Shown: piece by piece, positions 6,390 through 14,426 of the stretch | How the letters are laid out: every line of letters starts with the position of its first letter | Position numbering within the stretch: position 1 is the stretch's first letter | Virus record (IMG/VR): IMGVR_UViG_3300025133_003814 | Span: 1 to 38,747 of that record | Reading direction: 5' to 3' (one strand) | Source of the DNA: a virus | Length of the DNA: 38,747 nt | Position numbers and translations under genes: made by a program | Notes under the pieces: generated by a model | The model's input: only the letters and a program-made list of their open reading frames with translations | The model's database searches: none | What the model was told of the DNA's origin: nothing

Positions 6390-7845
6390 GATATATGATT
6401 TAACTCGTTATTTTCATAATGTAAGAAAGAAAGATGGTTCGCTTAATCCTATACTAGGAGAAGATGAATTAGCAGTAAGTGCCTGTCTTTCCTATCTCTT
6501 AGAAAATAATAACTTTGTAATAAAGGCTTATTCAGGAACAGGTAAAACTGTTATTATGGATGCTATCTTTGCACTATTACCTGAAGAATTTTACTATGTG
6601 TTAGAACATTTAAGTGAGACAGCTGTATGGTATGATGCTGATAAGATTAACCGAGCAAGATTTATAGCTATACCTGAGGCGCAGAAGTTACCTGAAGGTG
6701 TCTTAGAAGTTATAAAGACATGGGGTGATGGGAGAAGTGCATTCAGAAAACGCACTGATGTAACTATAGGTGAAACCGTAGAGACACAGATAAGAGCTAA
6801 GTATGTTTTTATGTGCGTAGCAGTAGAGAATACTAAAGGTGCAGCTTATTTTGATGCAGAGTTGGAGAGAAGATGTATGATTATGCATACTAATCCTACT
6901 GTAGAACAGACTGAGAGAGTTATAAAGCATAAATTATTAGATAGTGCTGTCCCTAAGAAGACATTAACTACAATGACTAACGAAGAAATGAAAACTCTTA
7001 AGAAACATATGTTAGATGTTATAATAGAAAGAGATTCGGGTAAATCTTTAGAGATAAAGAACCCGTGTGCTCCCTTCTTATTTGAAGCAATACCAAGTGC
7101 TTTCCCTGTATCTAGGTCTAAAGTTCAATATTTACTTAAACTTATAAACGCTGTGGCTAGGTTCTATCCAGATGAGATTATACGAGTAGAAGATGAAGGT
7201 ATACAATATGGATTAGTTACCCCAAAACATAACTGGCTGGGCCTACGTATATACCTAAATTCATTCGTATCTGAATGTCTGCATATGCCTAGTCATGGTA
7301 CTGATATACTCAAGTTGTTTCCAAATACACGCTTAGATAAATTTGGCTTTGCAGATGGAGAGACTGTGCGTATGTCTACTAATGAGATTAAAAAGGCAGC
7401 TAAGGCTGCCGGATTACCCTTTACTAAAATAGAACCTATACTGGTAGCTTTAGTAATGACAGGTTTCCTAGAGATGGATGAAGATAAAGGAAAGAAGATG
7501 TATTATAAGAGTCCTCTCTTCGAAGAACCTGTATCAAAAATAAACTGGAGTGAGTTAATTGAAGAAACAAAGAAGTTTATGGAAAAAAACTGGCCTGCCG
7601 TGGCTGGGGAGTATGTTGGGCGCTACTGTAGCGATATCCAAATTATTGACCCGTTTAGCGGCAACAACCTTACATTGGGTAAGGGAGCAAAGAGAGCGAT
7701 AGATATAAAAAGTGACACATATAAACCATTTAAGACATATAAAGATGCGAAGATAGGAAGTTTTGATGAGTTTATATTAAGCGCAGAAGGAGACTATAAT
7801 GAAAAAGAACTCGATACCATCAAGTCCTATTATAAAAAGAGCTAG
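6379..7845 (+). CDS. AAA+ ATPase, MCM-like putative replicative helicase
   Basis: A 488-residue AAA+ protein. Walker A is YSGTGKT at 51-57. The Walker B region reads RFIAIPEAQ (about 94-102), with E100 the likely catalytic glutamate but no preceding aspartate. Sensor 1 resembles FMCVAVEN ending at N151, and ELERR (161-165) could supply the arginine finger. A winged-helix-like segment lies near 340-380 (TNEIKKAAKAAGLPFTK). The layout resembles archaeal MCM-type helicases without the N-terminal DNA-binding domain. ATG 6379 is chosen as the gene-coupled start. The final 47 nt overlap the aIF1A gene. A loader or clamp-loader-type ATPase cannot be excluded. Confidence 0.72.
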   Translation: MKLEIYDLTRYFHNVRKKDGSLNPILGEDELAVSACLSYLLENNNFVIKAYSGTGKTVIMDAIFALLPEEFYYVLEHLSETAVWYDADKINRARFIAIPEAQKLPEGVLEVIKTWGDGRSAFRKRTDVTIGETVETQIRAKYVFMCVAVENTKGAAYFDAELERRCMIMHTNPTVEQTERVIKHKLLDSAVPKKTLTTMTNEEMKTLKKHMLDVIIERDSGKSLEIKNPCAPFLFEAIPSAFPVSRSKVQYLLKLINAVARFYPDEIIRVEDEGIQYGLVTPKHNWLGLRIYLNSFVSECLHMPSHGTDILKLFPNTRLDKFGFADGETVRMSTNEIKKAAKAAGLPFTKIEPILVALVMTGFLEMDEDKGKKMYYKSPLFEEPVSKINWSELIEETKKFMEKNWPAVAGEYVGRYCSDIQIIDPFSGNNLTLGKGAKRAIDIKSDTYKPFKTYKDAKIGSFDEFILSAEGDYNEKELDTIKSYYKKS

Positions 7846-8119
7846 ACTCCCTAAGAGGGGAGAACAGTTTGCAGTTGTAAGTGAGATGAGTGGAGGTTCA
7901 CGCATGATAGCCATGTGTGAAGATGATAATACAAGAATGATAAGAATAGGTGGTAAATTTAAGAGACGTATGTGGTGTAGGATTAAAGATTTAATCATTA
8001 TAAAGCCATGGATTATTCAGTCTGATAAAAAAGCAGACTTAGTATATAGATATTTACCAGCTGAAAGAAACTGGTTAATAAGAAACAAAAGAATACCTGA
8101 GGAGTTGAACATATGGTAG
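7799..8119 (+). CDS. Archaeal translation initiation factor aIF1A homologue
   Basis: A 106-residue protein matching the aIF1A/eIF1A family along its length: RGEQFAVVSEMSGGSRM, then CEDDNTRMIRIGGKFKRRMW, then DLIIIKPW and KADLVYRYLPAERNWL. This is the S1-like OB fold with its flanking helix. In archaea and eukaryotes the factor binds the A-site region of the small ribosomal subunit and promotes start-codon selection. The start has GAAGGAGA seven bases upstream and lies 47 nt inside the helicase gene. It overlaps MazG by 7 nt. It sits among replication genes, not ribosomal genes, so it is a viral copy and probably steers host initiation to viral mRNAs (inference). Confidence 0.93.
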   Translation: MKKNSIPSSPIIKRARLPKRGEQFAVVSEMSGGSRMIAMCEDDNTRMIRIGGKFKRRMWCRIKDLIIIKPWIIQSDKKADLVYRYLPAERNWLIRNKRIPEELNIW

Positions 8120-8442
8120 AAGGAATAGAAGCAACGTATATGGATTTTACACGTAAAACTGCAAAATATCCTAAACGTAGAGAAAAGGAATACCTAATGA
8201 TAGGTTTAATGAACGAAGCTGGAGAAGTAGGCGGAGCCTTTAAAAAGGAAATAAGAGATAGAGTTGACAACACGGACCTTATAATTGATGAGATGGGTGA
8301 TGTCTTATGGTATCTCACAAGACTATGTGATGTTTATAATATAAAATTATCAGAACTAATGATAAATAATATTGATAAATTATTCAATAGAATGGACAAA
8401 GAACAGCAACAAGCATATAGAGAATCACATGGTGGATATTAA
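8113..8442 (+). CDS. MazG-like nucleotide pyrophosphohydrolase
   Basis: A 109-residue all-alpha NTP pyrophosphatase. The metal-binding motif is present as E35-A-G-E38 in MNEAGEVGG and E60-M-G-D63 in DEMGDVLWYLTRL. Such enzymes hydrolyse (d)NTPs or alarmone-like nucleotides, and viral copies are thought to tune nucleotide pools or the starvation response. It overlaps aIF1A by 7 nt. Its place next to the polymerase and in a genome with its own ribonucleotide reductase fits pool control. Confidence 0.85.
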   Translation: MVEGIEATYMDFTRKTAKYPKRREKEYLMIGLMNEAGEVGGAFKKEIRDRVDNTDLIIDEMGDVLWYLTRLCDVYNIKLSELMINNIDKLFNRMDKEQQQAYRESHGGY

Positions 8443-8680
8443 GAGATTAACTGTAGAAACTGATGACCAACGTGAAGAATGGATAAAGTTACTATATAAG
8501 CTTGTAGAATATCATAGAGATATAGCTGAGAAGTTTAGACCTGCTATATTAGGAGATGATGATTTAGTATATAGAATACATACAGCATGGGCACATGCAG
8601 TTGAAGATACTATACATTTGATAGAGATGTGGGATATAGACGATACTGATACAATCAGTAAGCCGGGACCAGCAGGATGA
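8429..8680 (+). CDS. Hypothetical helical protein (83 aa)
   Basis: An 83-residue protein with predicted long helices (REEWIKLLYKLVEYHRDIAEK and AWAHAVEDTIHLIEMW) and an acidic end. ATG 8429 lies inside the end of mazG; the frame is open further upstream, but that would increase the overlap. It overlaps the polymerase start by ATGA. No family is recognised. The helical histidine-containing layout could be another nucleotide-pyrophosphatase-like bundle, but no metal motif is visible. Confidence 0.55.
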   Translation: MVDIKRLTVETDDQREEWIKLLYKLVEYHRDIAEKFRPAILGDDDLVYRIHTAWAHAVEDTIHLIEMWDIDDTDTISKPGPAG

Positions 8681-10899
8681 AAGTACCACTAATAGCAACA
8701 GTTAATCATAGAACTATAGATTTAAGAACAGGTAAATTAAAGGTTAAGATATATCGTAATAGTGATACTGAAGCAGTAGAGAGTCCTTATACTCCATACT
8801 ATTACCAACATGGTCCTAAGATGGCTAATCCTTATAGAGGTATAGCATCAGAAAAAGAATTACACTTAACGAAACATCCTTATATACCAATGAGGGATGT
8901 TGTTCCGCCAACAGCGCTCTATGATGGTGGGAGAGAAGCATTACTTGAACGTCTCCTTATCGAGCATCCTGAATTCTTTAGTCAATTCCCTAATACGGAT
9001 GACGTAAAGACTCTCGTATTTGATATAGAGACACATTCTCCCGATGGCTCCTTTCCCTTTGGGGAAAAATACCCCGTTGTAGCTATAGGTATAGTAACTA
9101 GCACCGGAGAGCGTGAAGTATTATTATGGGATGGAGAGGATGATAGAAATGTTATACTTAAATTCGCAGAATATATTAATGACTATGACCCTGACGTATT
9201 AGTTGGTTATAACCTAGTAGGTTATGATATACCACAAATACTACATAGAGCTAAATTTCATGGACTTAAAGGATATAAAAAGATTCTCAACAGAGATAAT
9301 TCTAGTTGGGGATGGGAACTACCTAAAGACCAGAAAGATTTGAAGATGAATGCTGGAGGACGTGTAATCCTCGATTTACTGAGATGGACTCGCCTTGACT
9401 ACTCCCTATCAGGCATCCCACGTGGTCTAAAAAGCGTAGCTAAAAACTTCGGACTCTCTCCTATAGAGCTCGATTTTTCAGAGAACGATTTATTAGACTA
9501 TACGATGGAAGAAATAAACGACTATGTTCTTAGTGATGTAGATGCTACTATGTATCTATTTAATCACTACTTCCCTCAAATTCAGTATATCGCTGAGACT
9601 TTATGCGTTCCACTGGCAACATATGTCAATGCTCCAGCAAGTTATATTACTAAAATATTACAAGGTAGGAGCTTATTTAAACAACGCATAGTAACGCTTG
9701 ATAGAAATAAAGAAAGACATCCTACTATATATAGAGAAGATAGGGGTAACTACCAAGCAGCTCATATTGAATTATATAAACCGGGATTTCACGCTAGAAA
9801 TATAAAGGTAGATTTCAGTTCGTTTTACCCATCAATAGCTATGGCTCTAAATTTAGGACCAGATACCACAAGTATTATAGGTTATGATGACTATGAGGAT
9901 AAGTTAGAATTTAAAAAAGGTATACTCTATGTACCTGATAACAAGGTGGGTAAAAGAATAATGGTTAAAATAGACCAGTCTAGGAAGAGCTGTCTATATA
10001 ACATGTGTCATGAATTTAAAGAAATGCGAAAACCTTATAAACTTAGTTCTACGAAAGAAGATAAGAGCAAATCCGATGCTCTTAAAATAATGGTGAATAC
10101 TTTCTATGGTGCAAACGCTAATCCTTATATTAGTTACGGCGATATGGGTGTCGGTCTTACTATCACGGCAGTGGCACGCTGGCTCCTTCTATCAGGTGTC
10201 TCTATCATCCGTGGCAGATATGGAGAAGATGCTGTGGTATATGTACATACTGATGGGATTAATACTAATGTGGATGTGGATGTCGAATGGTTGACAAACA
10301 GATTGAGGTTATTATTAAAACATGTTATTTCTGATGCTGAGTCGAACCATATATCTATGGATAAAGACTATTATAAAGAGGGTGTATGGTTACAAATAGG
10401 TAATTATGTTCTTAGAAATGAAGATGATAGCCTTACAAAACATGGAAGCACTTTTAAAGCTACTACTAGGTCTAAATTTTATCTAAAGGTATTAGACAAA
10501 ATAATTAATGCTCGTATAAATAACATAGTAAATGAAAAATTTATAGATAATTTATATGATTTAAATTCATATGAAATAAGTGACTATGTTATGAGAAGAG
10601 CTATGCATAGAAAAAAGGAAGATTATAAATCTGAAACTGATTTAATTTTAACATTGATAGAACAAGGTGAATCTATAGGTATGACACCTAGTGAAGGAAC
10701 TACCTTTTACTATGTTAAGAGTAAAGATGGATATAAACTAGAATCACTAGTGAATGATATAGAGGACATTGATATACATTATCACTGGGACATTATTACA
10801 ACTTTATTGAATAAATTTCAGTTAAATAATTGGATAAAGAAAAAACCACCATTAACCCTCATAGATAAAAAACAACAGAGTTTAATGGAGTGGATGTAA
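8677..10899 (+). CDS. polB: Family B DNA polymerase with 3'-5' exonuclease
   Basis: A 740-residue replicative polymerase. The exonuclease is intact by motif: Exo I D116-I-E118, Exo II N179 to D184 (YNLVGYD), Exo III Y283-V-L-S-D287. Polymerase motif A is VDFSSFYPSIA with D379, motif B is LKIMVNTFYGAN with K470, and motif C is YVHTDG at 522-527. Motif C has histidine 524 where family members nearly always have aspartate; the second aspartate D526 is kept. The last eight residues, QQSLMEWM, resemble a PCNA-interacting peptide. It is compact compared with cellular PolB (about 770-900). The last gene of its unit, it presumably copies the viral genome. Confidence 0.96.
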   Translation: MKVPLIATVNHRTIDLRTGKLKVKIYRNSDTEAVESPYTPYYYQHGPKMANPYRGIASEKELHLTKHPYIPMRDVVPPTALYDGGREALLERLLIEHPEFFSQFPNTDDVKTLVFDIETHSPDGSFPFGEKYPVVAIGIVTSTGEREVLLWDGEDDRNVILKFAEYINDYDPDVLVGYNLVGYDIPQILHRAKFHGLKGYKKILNRDNSSWGWELPKDQKDLKMNAGGRVILDLLRWTRLDYSLSGIPRGLKSVAKNFGLSPIELDFSENDLLDYTMEEINDYVLSDVDATMYLFNHYFPQIQYIAETLCVPLATYVNAPASYITKILQGRSLFKQRIVTLDRNKERHPTIYREDRGNYQAAHIELYKPGFHARNIKVDFSSFYPSIAMALNLGPDTTSIIGYDDYEDKLEFKKGILYVPDNKVGKRIMVKIDQSRKSCLYNMCHEFKEMRKPYKLSSTKEDKSKSDALKIMVNTFYGANANPYISYGDMGVGLTITAVARWLLLSGVSIIRGRYGEDAVVYVHTDGINTNVDVDVEWLTNRLRLLLKHVISDAESNHISMDKDYYKEGVWLQIGNYVLRNEDDSLTKHGSTFKATTRSKFYLKVLDKIINARINNIVNEKFIDNLYDLNSYEISDYVMRRAMHRKKEDYKSETDLILTLIEQGESIGMTPSEGTTFYYVKSKDGYKLESLVNDIEDIDIHYHWDIITTLLNKFQLNNWIKKKPPLTLIDKKQQSLMEWM

Positions 10900-10908
10900 T
10901 GGGACAAT

Positions 10909-10942
10909 CTTTATATAGGTCGTTGAGGTTAACTATAAATAG
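10909..10942 (+). promoter_or_regulatory. Tandem TATA-box promoter region
   Basis: Two boxes lie in the gap after the polymerase: CTTTATATAG at 10909-10918 and CTATAAATAG at 10933-10942. Predicted transcription starts are about 10936 and 10961, both before the ATG at 10985. The 85-nt gap is unusually long for this densely packed genome, supporting a regulatory role. Confidence 0.7.
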
Positions 10943-10984
10943 GTTATGTGGCCCTTTCGTAAAAGTCGAGCCACTTAATCTAGT

Positions 10985-11194
10985 ATGGAGAATGATAAAA
11001 TGGATGAAAATGATGGTAATAAACTTGCTTCGTTTCTTAAAGAAGCAGACGTCAAGGTTGTTTGGCGGGAAGAAGAAAAGACAAAAGTTGGAAGAGGAAT
11101 GATAACAAATGATGATGAAAATTTCGTTTATCTCACTGGTGAAAAAGGTACTGTTATTGTTAATAAAAGAGACATTATCGCTATTAAACAGTGA
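10985..11194 (+). CDS. Small beta-barrel-like protein (69 aa)
   Basis: A 69-residue protein with an acidic N-terminus (MENDKMDENDGNKL) followed by beta-like strands (DVKVVWREEEK, VGRGMITNDDENFVYLTG, GTVIVNKRDIIAIKQ) that resemble SH3-like, Sm-like or OB-type small barrels. This frame is chosen over an overlapping basic frame because it follows the promoter and has normal protein composition. No clear ribosome binding site is visible. The function is unknown; small barrels of this kind often bind RNA or DNA. Confidence 0.6.
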   Translation: MENDKMDENDGNKLASFLKEADVKVVWREEEKTKVGRGMITNDDENFVYLTGEKGTVIVNKRDIIAIKQ

Positions 11195-11203
11195 GGTTTT
11201 TTT

Positions 11204-12721
11204 ATGAAGAACAATATGGAAAATATTATTGGGCCTAAATTATATCAGAACCCTAAAGCCCACCCTCAAGAAGAATTAAACTTTGAAACACCAAAGAAAG
11301 GTAAACTGAGAATTATGCCTATATCAGATAGCGTATGGGCTCCTACTGGATTTGGAACTAATAGTAAAAATGTTTCAGCTATACTAACTAATGAAGGTCA
11401 TCATATAGGATATGGAGGGTGTCAGAACCCTAGTCATAGTTCTTATGATATAGAATGGCCTCTAGGACAGAAGGAAACTACTTGTCAGATTGAGAATCTT
11501 CCTTTGATGCATCCCGGTCAGGAGAGGTTTGGAGAAAAAAGTTTTCCTTTATGGGTAAAAGGATTTAAACCTGATGTCATATGGACTCATTTAGATTTTC
11601 AAATGTTTGCTCATGTAGCACAATCTAAAGCACCTAAAATAGCTCAGTTACCTTTGTATAATCCCAAGACTGGAAAGATATGGGATAGAAAGGAAAGAAA
11701 GAATATGTTAAATGATATATTCAAAACTGTAGCAAAGGGAAGTCCGTGGAAATGGGCAGCAACTATACCTTTCGATGGTCAGCCATGTATACCCCAATGG
11801 CAGCAATCTTTAGACCAAATAGATTATAAGATATGTATGTCTAGATATGGACAGTTATGTATGGAAGAAGAATTTGATAACTGTGAGAAATCATGGTATA
11901 TACCACATGGAGTAGATTGTAATTCTTTTAAACCTATGTTAACACCTAACTATGGTAAAGAACCATGTCCTGACGCATTTATTGTAGGGTGTGTAGCAAG
12001 AAATCAACATAGAAAAAATATACCCCAACTCATAAAAGGTTTTAAAGAGTTTGTAGATAGAAATAATTTAAAATCTGATGAAGCTAAACTTATTTTACAT
12101 ATGGATTGGAATGATGCTATGGGATGGAATTTCCCAACATTTGCTGAGAAGTATGGTATAGGAGATTATTTAATGCCTCCTTTAATGGGTGTGTTAGATG
12201 CCGGTGAAGCTCTAGATGAAGAAGGGATGGTTAATCTTTACAACTGTATGGATGTATTTGTTTTACCTACTGCTGGTGAAGGATTTGGAATCCCTACTAT
12301 CGAAGCAATGGCTTGTGGTGTTCCTGTAGCTGTAACTAATTATACTACTGCATGGGAAATTATTAAAGAGGATGACCCTGAGAATGCAGATATACCACTA
12401 TATCCTTTAGGAGGAGAGCCCGGTGGAGATGAAAAAACTAATGGAAGAGACTACCTGATAGAAGAAGATATATGTGAAGCAGGTATATTACTACCATATA
12501 AAGATATGTGGTGGGATACTCCTACAAGAGCTGCCCCTCAGAGAGCTATATGTTCTTCTGTAGGTATAGCAGATGCTTTAGATTATTATTATCATAATCC
12601 TAAAAAACGGTTAGAAGCAGGTAAGGCTGCTAGGAAAAAAGCACTGAAGGAATATGATTGGAAACCTGTTGGACAAAGATGGATAGATTTAGCTAAAGTA
12701 TGGGAGAAAGAATGCAAGTAG
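11204..12721 (+). CDS. GT4-like glycosyltransferase (GT-B fold)
   Basis: A 505-residue retaining-type glycosyltransferase. The C-terminal donor-binding half has the E359-x7-E367 motif in EGFGIPTIEAMACGVP and a VFVLPTAGEG strand; the N-terminal acceptor half contains WAPTGFGTNSKN. The domain order and length match GT4/GT1-like enzymes using nucleotide sugars. No membrane segment is seen, so it acts in the cytoplasm. Possible acceptors are viral DNA bases, virion proteins or host glycans; none is indicated. The start has GTGAGG seven bases upstream. It overlaps a degenerate HAD gene by 10 nt. Confidence 0.88.
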   Translation: MKNNMENIIGPKLYQNPKAHPQEELNFETPKKGKLRIMPISDSVWAPTGFGTNSKNVSAILTNEGHHIGYGGCQNPSHSSYDIEWPLGQKETTCQIENLPLMHPGQERFGEKSFPLWVKGFKPDVIWTHLDFQMFAHVAQSKAPKIAQLPLYNPKTGKIWDRKERKNMLNDIFKTVAKGSPWKWAATIPFDGQPCIPQWQQSLDQIDYKICMSRYGQLCMEEEFDNCEKSWYIPHGVDCNSFKPMLTPNYGKEPCPDAFIVGCVARNQHRKNIPQLIKGFKEFVDRNNLKSDEAKLILHMDWNDAMGWNFPTFAEKYGIGDYLMPPLMGVLDAGEALDEEGMVNLYNCMDVFVLPTAGEGFGIPTIEAMACGVPVAVTNYTTAWEIIKEDDPENADIPLYPLGGEPGGDEKTNGRDYLIEEDICEAGILLPYKDMWWDTPTRAAPQRAICSSVGIADALDYYYHNPKKRLEAGKAARKKALKEYDWKPVGQRWIDLAKVWEKECK

Positions 12722-13074
12722 TATTTAATATGGATGGTGTTATATGTAAACCTGAAGATAAGATATTATGGAAATTTTCACAACCTATATTAAATGTAAC
12801 TGAATTTATGCAGTGGTTAAAAACTAATGGACATCATATAACTATATGGTGTGAAAGAGAGAATACTTTAGAAAACAAAATAGTCACAGAGCAATGGTTA
12901 ATGTTACAACAAATACCATACGATAGATTATTATTTGATAGGCCGAAAGACCCTATCTTTATAAATGAAACGCCGGCAAACGCTAAATATCATAAACATA
13001 TAGATGATAATGATATAGTAGCTATGCTATTTGAGGAATGGAAAGAATGGAAGAAAGAAACGCAAAAGGAATAG
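12712..13074 (+). CDS. HAD-like protein with degenerate active site
   Basis: A 120-residue protein with the overall layout of small HAD proteins linked to sugar or capsule genes: FNMDGVIC, then GHHITIWCERE, then a T-x2-WL-like segment (TEQWLMLQQIPYDRLLF), then FINETPA. The catalytic positions are altered. The motif I nucleophile Asp is Asn6, motif II has Cys47 in place of Thr/Ser, and the motif IV DD pair is NE. It is therefore predicted to lack phosphatase activity and may bind a sugar phosphate or act structurally. The start at 12712 has GGAG five bases upstream. It is coupled to the glycosyltransferase. Confidence 0.7.
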   Translation: MQVVFNMDGVICKPEDKILWKFSQPILNVTEFMQWLKTNGHHITIWCERENTLENKIVTEQWLMLQQIPYDRLLFDRPKDPIFINETPANAKYHKHIDDNDIVAMLFEEWKEWKKETQKE

Positions 13075-13424
13075 GGGGCGTAGGTCCCCTAGTAAAAGTC
13101 ACTTGGAATGACGCAGCACAGCAGATAAAAATACACGCACTTAATGCAGATAACCCTGAAGAACATCTAGCAGTATGTGAAACAGTAGGAGAGTTAGTAA
13201 TTAAAGACCCAAAGGCTTTAATACTGGTACAGCATTGGTCAGATACCGATGGAATTGATATATTAGCTATACCAGCAGACTGGTGTACTAAGATAGAAGT
13301 ATTGGAAAAAGTAGGAGACGCTATAATAGAACCAACAAGGAATGAATTATGTATTTTAGAGAATTTGGAATCCCAGCAAGAATCGCAAAGTGCCACGACG
13401 TCGAAGAGCTCGAAAAGCAAATAG
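13047..13424 (+). CDS. Hypothetical protein (125 aa)
   Basis: A protein of about 125 residues with alternating beta-like stretches (PLVKVTWNDAAQQIKIHAL, ALILVQHWSDTDGIDILAI) and a Ser/Lys-rich disordered tail. ATG 13038 is an alternative start; 13047 gives better spacing to the GAGG at 13033-13036. The 5' end overlaps the HAD-like gene by 28 nt and the 3' end overlaps the primase by 76 nt. No family is recognised. Confidence 0.6.
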   Translation: MEERNAKGIGGVGPLVKVTWNDAAQQIKIHALNADNPEEHLAVCETVGELVIKDPKALILVQHWSDTDGIDILAIPADWCTKIEVLEKVGDAIIEPTRNELCILENLESQQESQSATTSKSSKSK

Positions 13425-14416
13425 ACAGATATAACGGTAAAAAAAACTGTTATGCTAGTGTATATGTTTTCGAAAACAATAAGAGTGATGGAAAGACTGA
13501 TTATGAATCAGCAGTTATCAATACCATATGGTTTGATTTCGATGATAAAAAGGATGTAGATAAATGTTTAAAGGATATAAGAAAATTTATACGCCGGTTC
13601 TGCAAACCACTAAAGATTATCCCAAGGATATATCTTACAGGGGGAAAGGGCTTTCAAATGAATATAGACTTCCACTCCCCAGTGGACTTGCCAAGGCATA
13701 TAAAGAGAGATTCAATTAAAGCTTATTTAAGACATCTTAAAAAGAAATACTTTCTACGTACATTAGATGATATATGTATTAATAATAGCGTCTCTTGTAT
13801 GAGACGTATAGTTAATACAGCTTATATGTCTAAATTGACAGGAGAGCCCACTGGTGTATGGTGTACTCAATTTTCGGTAGAAGATATAATGAAATTAGAT
13901 ATAGCTGCATTGTATGCTATAGCTATGGAAGACACTGGTAAAACTATACCTCCAGAGAAAAGTACCAAAGCACAGAGAAATTTTGTAGAATTTATTTGTG
14001 ATACATATGATATAGAACACACTGTATCTAATGGTATAGATTATCTACTAAATAAATTAGACGAATCAACAAGCTCTATTAAAGCAAGCACTTCTATAAG
14101 CAATGAATATATTAAGCCCCCTAGAAAGTGTATAATAGAGCTAATAGAGCGTAATATAGAGCGTGGTCATAGCAGCCACGAAGAAAATAATATCATTGCG
14201 ACAGAATTAATTAACGCAGGATATAGAAACAAAGACATTCACTTCATCTTTGAAGGTATCTATAATGAGCCCGGTGCTGATTGGGGATGGTATACTACCA
14301 ATCCTAATGTAGCAGGGAGACAAATAGAACAAATAAGGTCGAAAGCTTTAAATAGATACTCAAGGGATAAGTTAATACAATTAAGAATATGCACTCAAGA
14401 GTGTAAATGTTCTTAG
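13349..14416 (+). CDS. Archaeo-eukaryotic primase, PriS domain fused to PriL-like C-terminal domain
   Basis: A 355-residue primase. The AEP catalytic core shows the metal-binding pair D63-F-D65 in TIWFDFDDK and the nucleotide-binding TGGKGFQMN (97-105), where Q103 replaces the usual histidine of SG-x-G-x-H. MRRIVNTAYMSKLTGEPTG (151-169) matches the strand carrying the third acidic/arginine region. Residues 258-355 resemble the helical PriL C-terminal or PriX domain, with C261 and a final C348-x3-C352-x-C354 that could hold an iron-sulphur cluster. It would synthesise primers for the viral polymerase. The start is supported by AAGGA eight bases upstream, inside the preceding gene. Confidence 0.85.
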   Translation: MYFREFGIPARIAKCHDVEELEKQIDRYNGKKNCYASVYVFENNKSDGKTDYESAVINTIWFDFDDKKDVDKCLKDIRKFIRRFCKPLKIIPRIYLTGGKGFQMNIDFHSPVDLPRHIKRDSIKAYLRHLKKKYFLRTLDDICINNSVSCMRRIVNTAYMSKLTGEPTGVWCTQFSVEDIMKLDIAALYAIAMEDTGKTIPPEKSTKAQRNFVEFICDTYDIEHTVSNGIDYLLNKLDESTSSIKASTSISNEYIKPPRKCIIELIERNIERGHSSHEENNIIATELINAGYRNKDIHFIFEGIYNEPGADWGWYTTNPNVAGRQIEQIRSKALNRYSRDKLIQLRICTQECKCS

Positions 14417-14426
14417 GAGCGAACAA

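Noticed and set aside
10899-11102. A basic reading frame of about 67 codons overlapping the promoter region and the small beta-protein gene, starting by TAATG after the polymerase.
   Set aside because: It contains two TATA boxes, its composition is erratic and highly basic, and the overlapping frame at 10985 has better protein-like composition. It remains a low-probability alternative.
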